From Agroathelia rolfsii (lineage: Eukaryota; Basidiomycota; Agaricomycetes; Amylocorticiales; Amylocorticiaceae): a stretch of DNA of 64,000 nucleotides. Positions within the stretch are counted from its first letter, which is position 1. The number at the start of each line of letters is the position of its first letter. The notes below the pieces were generated by a model, which saw only the letters and a list, made by a program, of their open reading frames with translations, was not told the DNA's origin and did not search any database. This document shows positions 40,036 through 50,491 of the stretch, piece by piece. A program made the position numbers and the translations under genes. Where the stretch lies: NCBI GenBank assembly GCA_018343915.1, contig JABRWF010000003.1:3596001-3660000 (forward strand), given 5' to 3'.

Positions 40036-41639
40036 TTTGTATTAAATGTAAACCGAGATTGATTTAGAAAAGTTAGTAGAAGAAGATAACAGATGAAGAA
40101 CTGTCACTCTGGGTTGGACTGGAGTCGGTCCTTATATGCGTTTCCTGTAGCAACTAATAATAGGCCCATGTCTCCACAGCTTGATATCATCTGTCATACT
40201 CGCCTTTTAGTTCGATGCAAGGTCCCATCACAAACGCTTATGACGACACATGACGATAAGTGTACAATCTTGCCAGTGAGCTCATTGAAGGTTATTATCA
40301 GATGCTCATCTAAGGTCACGGTACACATGCAAGTATTTTTATCTTTAACGTTGATATTGGCTCAAAATCTGCGCAAGACTTTGGAAAACGGAATACATGG
40401 CAGAACGACTAGCCAAACTCGCGAGATAGAACTTGTTGTTGCTGGGATTGCGATTATGAATTGTGAACATCAAGAGCTATCACAAATCTAATGCTCTCCA
40501 CATGTAATTCAAGGTACACGCCTTTCGGTATTGCCTGTAAATGCTTCAAAAACCTTTATATCGTACGCGCAATGAATAAAAACGATCAAAATAATGTCTG
40601 CACTGTGAAATATCAAGCTAGAAATCACCGATAGTAGCAGGTCAGATTGTACGATCATCAGAGCTCCAAATCGATTTATGGATATGGACGCTCTTTAACT
40701 CCCAGAAGCCCTCAGGCATTTAGGGACATGCCAATACTCAGTACTCAGCATTCAGCGTCAAGTCGACGATGCATCAAATTTGTTCAGTATGCTATTAAAC
40801 TGACATAACTTTGATATTTCATATATAAATGGTGCAAGCTACGCTAATTTTCTCACCACTAAGGTGATGACAGGGTAGCCTATTGTTTCAGCGCAGAAGA
40901 AAGCATCGGTATGCTGTACTGCTGACAATAATGATGCCATTGCTACTACCTGCGGACCCCATTACGGCGTTGGTTCAACAACTAAAATGATCGTTTATTT
41001 GACAGAGATGATGCCTCTTGAAGTGGCTGGCTTGGATGACAATGGATGCAATTCACAAGGACGGTGATGGGGGAAATCCTTAGCGAGCACAGCGCGCACA
41101 AGGGGATGTAGAGCTGCTGAACAGATGCAAATGATAGCGGAGGAAACATAAAATAAAGAAACTTCGTCAACCAAAAAATTCAGGAAGATTTTCAATATGA
41201 ATTTGCGATTTTGCATATACAAATAACGGGTACTTCAAAAGACTGACCATGCAGCGGTTAGCGGGACTGGGCCAAGCAAGTATGCAGTTTCACATCCCCA
41301 AACATGACCGATTTGCTTTGAAAGTTCCAGTCTCTTGTTGAATGGATTATTTGGGCTGTTTTTATCAATTATATTTTATTTTAATGCAGCAGAGGACTAG
41401 GGAAATTGAGTGAGTGAGCTACGGTGGTATTTATCATTTTTTTTGGACTTTTTGCTATGCTTCCACACGGGCGGACAAGAATTTCGGGATAGACGGTATC
41501 ATGATCTTTCATATAGTGAGGTTAAAAAACACTGCACAGGTCCGTTGTGTACTAGTGATTCAATGATGTTGAAGCCGGTTCTTATCTAACATGTATGGAT
41601 TCAAATTATGACTTAGTTTACAATTCATTGATGATTCGT
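40036..41639. other. Intergenic stretch upstream of CipC copy 1
   Basis: No gene supported. Around 40385-40560 the DNA is clearly similar to 42660-42860, so it belongs to the duplicated unit. The rest is AT-rich. Confidence 0.5.
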
Positions 41640-42137
41640 TTAGTAGTTGTATTGAGTGTAGGTATCCTCGTTAATGACCTCAGTGACGTTGTTGTGAGCT
41701 GTAGGAACATGCTTGAGTATGATACCCATGAGAATTCGTATTCGGATCTTACCATGTCTCTTGGCCTTCTCTCTGTCAATGAAATCGAGACCCTTGGTCT
41801 CAACGATGCGATCGATGAAACCACCACCAAAGGCAGCACTATATCAAACAAAGGTTAGAAGGTCTGCCTAATTAGAAGATTTGATTGGATGTCTAACAGA
41901 AGCTCCATAGCCTGGGCGTGATTCGAAGGTTGGCCGTTGGCAGCACAGTGCTTCTCATATGATTTAGCGGCCTATATAAATCATGAATTAATAGGAACGA
42001 TGAAGAATATGAGAAAAACATGCCTCGTAGGAGGCAGCAGCAGCGATCAGCTCGTGAGAGAGCTGAGCCTTGTGAGGGGCATTGACTACTTGATCGTAGG
42101 CTTGAGCCTGGTCAGAGTCATCAGAAAACCATCCCAT
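41640..42137 (-). CDS. CipC-like stress protein, copy 2
   Basis: A near-twin of copy 3. It starts MGWFSDDSDQAQAYDQVV, with KAQLSHELIAAAASYEA and a later FIDRIVETKGLDFIDREK. The last exon ends HNNVTEVINEDTYTQYNY, one residue longer than copy 3. Four or five small exons, the last intron being 63 nt and placed as in copy 3. Long runs of bases are identical to copy 3 across exons and introns, so this pair arose by a recent local duplication. Function is unknown beyond family membership. A compact promoter block with a TATA box lies 74 bases upstream. Confidence 0.85.
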
Positions 42138-43237
42138 GATTGCAGAGGTAGTAGTGAGAGTAGAAAGAAGAGTATGGTGAGGGATCACCGCGATCAGAGA
42201 TGCGGCAGTGCTTTATATGCTGCAGACCCTCCGGAGGGATCATATTTTTATGTATAATCAAGCTCGATTTGGTGATAACACCGTGAATAACAACGATGGC
42301 GTGCACTCAAATCACAACCGATGTATAGGGCTTATGTCTCATACATCATGCATCATGAGCCAGGTGCACGTGAACCGGATCTACGCGTCCCCCGTAACTA
42401 CAAGTAGATGCGACGTGATGCAACGCATCTAATACCACATCCGTAAAACAAAAGCAATAGACATGTATTGTCAGCAAAGAGAATATTGTTTATTTTTCTC
42501 TACCCTATTATGGTCATTAAAGGTCTATGAATTAGCGCTTTAGCATTGGTGCTTAAACATCGTTCTGTGGTCAGATGTCAACTTTGAAGGTACGCATACA
42601 AGTTAAACAAGATTAACCAATGTTCCCAGTGGCTTGAATGATTTTGCAAGATTGTAATTTGGGAAGAAGCACCCATAGCAGAATGGTTAACCAAATTCGT
42701 GAAATGGAGCTTGTTACTGGGATCTTGGTCATGCATATGAGTGCCGTGAAAGCGAACTATGACAGGACCAGACAGCTTGTACGCGCAATCCAGGTACATG
42801 CCTCTAATACCAGTATCATTTATGAATACCTCAAGGGTCTCTTGAAAATCTCCGTGAGATCCATCACTGTTATCAGTGCCAATGTATCAATGACCAAACT
42901 TTTCATCTAATCCTTCGTTTGTAGGATTAAATTTTCGTGAAACCCGGCGGTGCTATAGTACCTGGCATCATAAAACTTCAACAATTTGCTAGTAGTCACA
43001 AACAAACTATGTGTATGATCTACAGAGTTCAAAACCAATTTTAGAACTTGGATATATTTTACTTTACCGGAAAACTCTGGACCTCATTTAATTAATACTA
43101 ATCAGGTTTGATCTTTCATACTGGGCGAGGTAACGCATGTACGCTGCATTTTATGGTATAATATTGTTGAAGCAAGTTCTGTCCAACATGCATAAATTCA
43201 CATCATGACTTAGATTACAATTGAGTTAATGATTTAT
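42138..43237. other. Intergenic region between CipC copies 2 and 3
   Basis: No gene supported. It holds the promoter of copy 2 and a segment (42660-42860) similar to the upstream DNA of copy 1. Confidence 0.5.
42211..42239 (-). promoter_or_regulatory. Promoter block of CipC copy 2
   Basis: On the minus strand: a CCCTCCGGAGGG palindrome, then TCTGCAGC, then a TATA box (ATATAAAG) about 74 bases from the ATG. Copy 3 has the same order. Confidence 0.65.
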
Positions 43238-43744
43238 TTAGTTGTATTGAGTATAGGTATCCTCAGTGATGACCTCAGTGACGTTGTTGTGAGCTATAGA
43301 AACATGCTTGAGTATGATACCCATAAGAATTCGTATTCGGATCTTACCATGTCTCTTGGCCTTCTCTCTGTCAATGAAATCGAGACCCTTGGTCTCAACA
43401 ATGTTGTCAATGAAAGCACCAGCGAAGCCAGCACTATACCGGAACAATGTAAGTCTGTTTGTTTAATGAGAAGATCCAACTGAGTAACTCACAGGAGCTC
43501 CGTAGCTTCAGCGTGGCTAGAGGGCTGGCCGTTGGCAGCACAGTGCTTCTCGTAAGCCTTAGCAGCCTGTATGACATGTGGATCAGTATAGGTTGAGATA
43601 CGCATAATGAGTATGATGACAGAGATGTACCTCATAGGCGGCAGCACCAGAAATCAGCTCGTGAGAGAGTTGGGCCTTGTGAGGGGCATTGACTACTTGA
43701 TCGTAGGCTTGAGCCTGGTCAGAGTCATCAGAGAACCATCCCAT
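43238..43744 (-). CDS. CipC-like stress protein, copy 3
   Basis: Same family: it starts MGWFSDDSDQAQAYDQVV, then LSHELISGAAAYE, ENHCAANGQPSSHAEAT and AGFAGAFIDNIVETKGLDF, ending TEVITEDTYTQYN. The last intron is spliced with AG at TTTCTATAG; reading through it gives a false longer tail. It differs from copy 2 by scattered substitutions only, mostly outside the LSHEL core. The exon plan is as in copy 2. It is likely co-regulated with copy 2 since their promoter blocks match. Confidence 0.85.
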
Positions 43745-44728
43745 GATTGCAGAGGTAGTAGTGAGTAGTAGTGAGAGTGGAAAGAAGAGTGTGATGAAAG
43801 GCTACGATCAGGAATGCGTTGGCATTTTATACGCTGTAGACCCTCCGGAATCAAGCTTGATCAAGACTGATTTGGTACCCTGATAAGACCGTAAGCAGCA
43901 AAGATGGCGTGGACTCACATCATAACCCTCATAGGCCAGGAGTACGCCAACCGGATCTGCCGATCGTCAGGGTACATCCGTACAGCCAGTCCACTCACAG
44001 AAATACTACTTAGCAATTCTTCCTGCTGCGCACGGAGGTGGGTTATACCCGTCGGGTAATCAACAACAGCAACATGATTGTGTTGCCAAAATTGTTTTGG
44101 TATTTTATCGCAGCGATCGCACGCAGGGAAGGCAGAAGCCCCTGATGCTATGCCGGGTAGAATGCCCGTAACCATCAATCATCAGGAAACATGTGGTCAG
44201 AAAGAAAACGGTGACACCCGGATAATAACATATAACATATTTAGATTAAGATCGCTACCACTATGGATACCTCACTAGAGCACATGTTTGTATGGATGTG
44301 AGTATTAGAGTTGGAAACAAGATAAAGACATATACAGGAGCATGAGCGAACCTACTGTTTGATCCCATTATCCTCATCAAGCGTGCATCAGAGCACGATA
44401 TCCGAAAAAAGCGATGAATGAATCGATGAAACCCGTTAATCAGACCGATATGATCATGGGGGATGTTCAGTAGTGACTGCATCTAGCGGCGGCTATATCC
44501 TGTGGCGGTGTAGTGGCGCGGTGGCTCTGGGTGGCTCCAGGCTCCAGCTCCAGCGATGGCAATGTGGCTACTGGCGATTGCTTCCGTCATAACGTCACTG
44601 CTGAGACAAGGGTCCTGGAGTTGGGAGAAGCCCGAGAGCGGTAACAGCCTGCAAAAGAAATATTCACCTCGGAAGCGTTCCACCGCAAGACTGACCTCAT
44701 TGCTACATTTCCACATGCTGTAAAAACC
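43745..44728. other. Intergenic region, divergent from the lipase
   Basis: No gene supported. Promoter side of CipC copy 3 and of the TGL-type lipase. Confidence 0.5.
43825..43849 (-). promoter_or_regulatory. Promoter block of CipC copy 3
   Basis: Read on the minus strand: TCCGGAGGG, TCTACAGC, then GTATAAAA, 81 bases before the ATG. The right half of the palindrome seen in copy 2 is kept and the left half is lost. Confidence 0.6.
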
Positions 44729-47700
44729 ATGGAATCATCATACCTATACCCAACGCATCTTCAAGGCGAACTCGCCGCCGATTATGTTGATGAATCGTCA
44801 GTTTGCATCACCGGCTCTGTGCAGCTCGACCCGTTTTCTGAATATAAACTGCTGCGTTGTCCAGCCACATACGCGCATATGCTCAAGCCTTACATGCTGA
44901 TGATCTTTCCGAAATCCCTGAGGCGCCGTCGCCTGGTGCATTAACACCAGGCAGTGGATCAAATCATAGCTCGAGAATTAGAAAGGTGAGGATTAGACTG
45001 GTAACTTGTCTTGCTCTAGCTTGCCATTTTAATATTCGAAAAACTTGAAGGTCTCCGCACTTAGTGACTTTGCTCCCGTCAATTTGAAAGTGCACAAGTA
45101 AGCTGTCGGACGAATCCAAGCAGATTCGTATTCTCCAACCATCTTCTAGGCGGCGAAAGGGCAGGAAGTCGAATGACAGAAGAAGGGACTGGCTCTTCTT
45201 GATATTACGATGGCCACTTCTTGTAAGCATATCACATGATGCACTATGATGATGTTAACCAGCAAAGACTTGTCCTTATTTCCTGTGCAGTTTTTTATAT
45301 TCGCCTTCATATCGGCTGAATTCAGCTTGTACGTGCTTATTCGGCAATTGGTCAATACCAAGGAATGGCTCTCCGCCTGTGAGTTATGCAAAGTTCATTA
45401 GTAAACCAAAACCTCACAGAAATTCATAAGGGAGAGGACGCAAAGGCCTTTTGCGTAAGAGGCTCAGAGCCGCCAGGACGTACCAGGTTGGATGATCTTC
45501 ATCGCAACCTTGTCACAGCTTCTCTAACGCTATAAATATAGGAGTGGAAAGAAGCTGCTGAGACTATGGACGAATATCTCGAGTTCAATGAATGGAAGAA
45601 ACAAGATGAAGACCCATTCTATGACTGGCGGTTGGTTAGGAAGGTGCGTACTTAGCTGACTACGAGTAGATAATTCGCCTAATTTCTCTACGAGTAGGTC
45701 AAACGTTCTCTAAAAAACTTGCGAGAGAAGAAAGATGCTCGTGGTGTACTTGGAGTCCTGGAGACATGTATAAGGACAAACTTTGCAGGTGTCGAATCTT
45801 CTAGGTATGTGTAAACCCAGGATATTTCATAATGCATTTCTAAATACATACTCGTTGAACAGACTTTACAGTGAAGTCAGTAATGATGCAAAGATAAAAT
45901 TCGACTACTAATCCCATGCATACAGACTTTTTTTGGCACGAAAGACTTGATAGAAGGTAAATAGGCTCACGCCGTCTATTTAGACTAGGTATTAACCTTA
46001 TTTAGCCTATCTCGATGAGCAGGTCAAAGCATTGAAGTTCGTTCGCGAATCCCCAGATCTGTCCATTGAAGAGAAGAAACGATTTTTCAAGAGTGCAAAT
46101 ACCAACCTTGGCACGTCTGCTTTGTGTCTTTCAGGAGGCGCATCGTTTGGTTATTGTAAGATGCCATATCAACTTACCTTTCTAAACTAAACTAATTTGA
46201 ATTGAATGGTGTAGATCATTTTGGCGTCGTTAAGGCTTTCTTTGACGAGGGGCTTCTCCCTCGTGTTATCACGGGTACATCTGCTGGTGGACTCATAGCC
46301 GCACTAAGCAAGTCTTCATACGTCTATGTTTCAGCTACAACGTTACTAATGTTTGAGCCAGTCTGCACTCGCACTGATGACGAGCTTAGAGAACTTTTGG
46401 TGCCCGAAATAGCACATCGGATTACGGCGTGTGAAGAGCCAATTCGTGTATGGCTTAAGAGATTTTGGAAGACTGGTGCTAGATTTGACCCTATCCTTTG
46501 GGCGAAGAAAGTTGGTTAATTACGGTCGTGTTATACATTCAGCTCCTGACACGTCCCGTTTAATAGTGTAGTTTTTTTACTCGTGGATCTTTGACATTTA
46601 GGGAAGCGTATTTGCGAACTGGTCGCGTCCTCAACATTTCAGTCATTCCTGCTGATCGACACTCGTAAGTTTTTCTGGACTTTGATCAGTGAAATACACC
46701 CTCACAGTATCATTAGTCCAACCAAGTTGCTCAATTACGTGACTGCACCTGATACCATTATATGGAGCGCACTTTTAGCATCTGCTGCCGTACCTGGGAT
46801 TTTACCGCCGGTGGTTCTCATGCAGAAGCTACGAGATGGTACTGTTGTGCCATGGAACTGGGGCAGCCGGTTCAAGGACGGGTCGCTTAGGTATGACAGA
46901 TCAGTTTGTTTCCATGACAAAGTTGTATGTTTATTTGTCGTATTGAAGGGTTGATATCCCCATTCAGGCGCTGAATCTATATTTTAACGGTACGTCGTAC
47001 CCTGGTTGCGAAGTGATAATATCAACACGGATGGCTTATCTCTATCAAACGTCACATCAGTCACACACCCTGTTGTCTCTCAGGTTAATCCTCATGTCCA
47101 TTTATTCTTCTTTGCACCTCGAGGATCGGCAGGAAAGCCGGTCGCTCATAGAAAGGGCAAAGGATGGAGAGGCAACTTTTTGTTGTCAGCTGCGGAGCAA
47201 TGGCTTAAATTAGAACTGACGAAGAATTTCAAAGTGAGATTTTGACTGGCGAAGTTGATTGGAAGTAGGTTGTAGGTTGAACACTTTTTTATCAGGTAAT
47301 CAGAGACCTCGAGTTGCTTCCATTACTGTTGGGTCAGGACTGGTCCAGTGTCTTCCTTCAGCGCTTCGATGGAGCCGTAACGTGTGTTATACTCTTATCT
47401 CTGACTTGCCTTGATTATTGATCCACATTCAGGATATGGCCTCGAACACGATTCTGGGTAAGTAATTGGATTACTGACTGATCGTGGAAGAGCCGATCAC
47501 TAAATCGCTATACTCAGGATTGGACGCGCCTGCTAACGTAAGTTATCTTCATCGTAGATGCATTTGACTTGATATGAATTGGTTGTCCCCAGAGATCCTG
47601 ACCCGGCTGAGCTTACAAGAATGATGCATGTAGGCCAAATAGTAACATGGCCCAAGGTATGAAAGGTCGCTTAGTGTAGAAAGACTATCAACCAACTGAT

Positions 47701-48463
47701 ACTCTTTTCACAGCTTCATATGATCAACAACAGATTTCGTATTGAAAAAGATATTCTGATTGGTCGCCAATTTGTTCGCAAATCTCTTCGTGGTCGACCG
47801 CTCGAGAGACAGATTCCTGCGGCAACTGACGATGCTGCTGGACACGATGGTGGAATTAGCGTACACGTATCCAAGTCTCCTGAACAGACTGAGTTCCCCC
47901 TCTCACCTGACACGGATGCCGAGCATGCATACGTTGAACAAACTCATAAGAGGAATACTGAACGGAGTTCCAGCACCACCCCATCACGTAGCATGAGCGC
48001 TGGTCAAGATTTCTTAAGAACAGCAACGAGACGGCGGAAGACGCCCAACGTTGCCAACCTCTTTGAGCAACTCAACCAGCCTGGACCAAGCAAGCTTCAT
48101 GACCAATCGCCGCCCTCACCAGACGCTACCGCCGTCCCCTCCCAATCGGATCTACATGTGCCAATGTCGCCGGAAGGGCATGAAATCAGGAATTCCATGC
48201 GTAGTCCCAGTAGCTTCTTCTCTCGCCTACGCGTCCAGTCAATGACTGCGCTGTCATCACCCTTCAACTCGTTCTCCAGAAGGCCTGTTTCAAATGACGT
48301 CATAGCAGATGGAGACACATGGAGTAGTGATAGTTCATCGGACGACGACTTTGATTTGGAGGGGTTGCGTCATCAAGTTCATTCATCCGGCGCGTTTATG
48401 CGTGCCAGCAAATGGGACGAACACTTTCAGAGGGACGGCGATGAGAGTGACGGTGAGACGTAA
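44729..48463 (+). CDS. Patatin-like triacylglycerol lipase (TGL3/4/5 type)
   Basis: A lipid-droplet lipase/acyltransferase. The catalytic parts are seen: oxyanion block SGGASFGY, nucleophile GTSAGG and the DGS aspartate (RFKDGSL), then NPHVHLFFAPRGSAG and HRKGKGWRG. Upstream is a hairpin-like membrane segment (RRDWLFLILRWPLL FFIFAFISAEFSLYVLI) and a DUF3336-type part (WKEAAETMDEYLEFNEWKKQD, DWRLVRKVKRSLKNLREKKD). The tail of some 250 residues is disordered and Ser/Arg rich. About 15 exons, including a 20-nt exon near 47519-47538. The first exon (44729-44796) is joined to the second at 44865 by frame. Function as triacylglycerol lipase is by family. Confidence 0.9.
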
Positions 48464-48860
48464 TGACTATGTCAACAGCATTTACTTTGTTGTTCAGTGC
48501 CATCTCCGTTTTTATAATAACTAATTTTTCTCGTTACATTGTAATTTATTCATACGCAAAGATTTTTTGATGTCTTCAAACTGCTCGTTTTCACGATAAA
48601 TGAATATTGGATTTGCAACTGCAAGTGCGAAGACTTGAAGTAGATCGGAATCTTGAAGTTCTGTCCACGAGCTCCTCCAGTCTGAGTTTGATTTCGGTTT
48701 CGATCATAACTCGTAGTTACATGATACCTCCGAGTCTCCTCTACCAGAGAGCGAGCCCACGCATAGCTTTAGTCGGATCTATACCATTCTTCATTCTTCG
48801 AGTACTCGCAAATATCTAACGTGTGACCGGAAGATCTCTTTAAACATCGTCTTAGGCACC
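48464..48860. other. Intergenic region upstream of the PUB gene
   Basis: About 400 bases with no gene seen. Confidence 0.5.
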
Positions 48861-50070
48861 ATGGAAGTAGAAGCAACGTCCTCAGACTCCCCGCTACAAC
48901 TCAACACGGTTTCCGGTGACACTGCCGATATACTGGCACCAGAGTCGTCCACCAGCACCAGCCCTATCATGCGCGCTACTTCTGCTGCTGCTGCTGCGGC
49001 AGAAAGGAGAGCCCAAGAGCCAGGACGAAGTGTCATCTCAGCGTCGGAGCGTCTTCGCATCCATGAACGAAAGCAAGCGTTCAGACGTATGATTAACCCC
49101 GGCATCATGCGACCAAATTCCAAGGACACTGCCCTGGCGGCTTTGAGAGTGAATTATTTTGGTCTACTATATTACATGAAGCATTGTTTTATGAACGCGA
49201 TGTCTCAGACGTTATCGACGATTGCGGAAAATATCCTACGAGACCCTACAAACCCGAAATTCCAGGTTGGCACCCCCCCCTTTCCCTTCTTAAATCAGGC
49301 TGATCTTTTTGATCATAACCCATGGCTGGGCATCTTAGGAATTCAAGCAGACGAATACGAGGATCCAGAAAGATCTAGTCCAGCCTAAAGGTATGATCAT
49401 TGCATTCATACACAGTATTAGTAATCTAAGTGAGGCATGATTCTACAGGCACGCTTGAATATGCAATTGAAGTCAGTAAAGTGACAAGTACCATCTGATA
49501 GGTTTTAGCTAACACATTATCTCATAGATGGGATTTAGGCCAGAGGTTTACATATCTTGTTCATTAATGAATATTATTTTGATATTAATGACAATTTCCA
49601 GATCCGTAATTTCCAACCTTACTACGTTTGGAATCCTCGAAAGTTGGAGGATTTACAGTGGGGAGCCGAAATCATACAAGAAGCGCTTACAGTCGAGAAC
49701 GAAAAGGTGACACGGGTACAGTCTGCTCAAGTTAACAAGAAGGCTGAGACTGCTGCCACGATGGAAAGAGTAAGAAGGATTTCCTAGTTGTCACCTCTAG
49801 TACGGTAGTTTCTCAATCTCTCATGTTAATTATCATGCATAGGTGAAACTCGCCTTTATCGACGATCGCCGCCAGAAAGAGGCCTTTGATGAACGGGAAC
49901 GGGTCCTTAGGCAAGTCAGAGCAGATGCGTCTCCTCCGCCACCGGTCCATGGAAATGGGCCCACATCGCTAGTAAGAAACATGCCGGGGTCGGGCCATAC
50001 CCTTACAGGAGAGACTGTTACAGCTGTAGGAGCGCCCCCTCCTTACGAGGCGACAGAGGATAGCGACTGA
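48861..50070 (+). CDS. PUB-domain protein
   Basis: A PUB domain binds the C-terminal tail of the p97/Cdc48 ATPase, so a ubiquitin or protein-quality role is likely. The domain is built from several exons: TLSTIAENILRDPTNPKFQ, EFKQTNTRIQKDLVQPKG, TLEYAIE, MGFRPE and IRNFQPYYVWNP. The N-terminal part is low complexity, with a run of alanines (AAAAAERRA), then basic helix. The C-terminus is coiled-coil-like and ends in a short proline-rich tail (PPPYEATEDSD). Two exons are very short (about 23 nt and 18 nt, near 49450-49546). Conserved residues of the PUB pocket were not checked. Confidence 0.75.
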
Positions 50071-50491
50071 GTAAAACGTCATGTGATTAATGCGTTCTCG
50101 TCTTTTAAGATTAGGTTTGGGGAGAGGAGCAATTCTTGGTTTCGTAGTTAGCGCCATGGGGGGGGGGGGACTTGAATAAGGACTACAGCTCAATAACGTA
50201 AACAAACCATTGTCTATGCCTGTAGTTTTCTTAATTAACATATTACATGTATGAACAAACAAATCTTGCCTTCTAGGACCAACTCACATAACCTTGACCC
50301 TCGAAATATGTTCAAACACACTGATTATACTGAAATATCTATCACATTTTCCATCGAAAAACATAAAGGTCGTTTATAAATTACAAAAGGCAACAAAAAA
50401 TCAGAATTAAATGCGCCGACAATGATAGGTTTAACGCGTAAAAATACGAATAAAACGAAGGCAGACAGCAACTAAAAAGAACAAAGAACAA
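50071..50491. other. Convergent gap
   Basis: About 420 bases with a G-run near 50160. No gene is seen. Confidence 0.5.
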
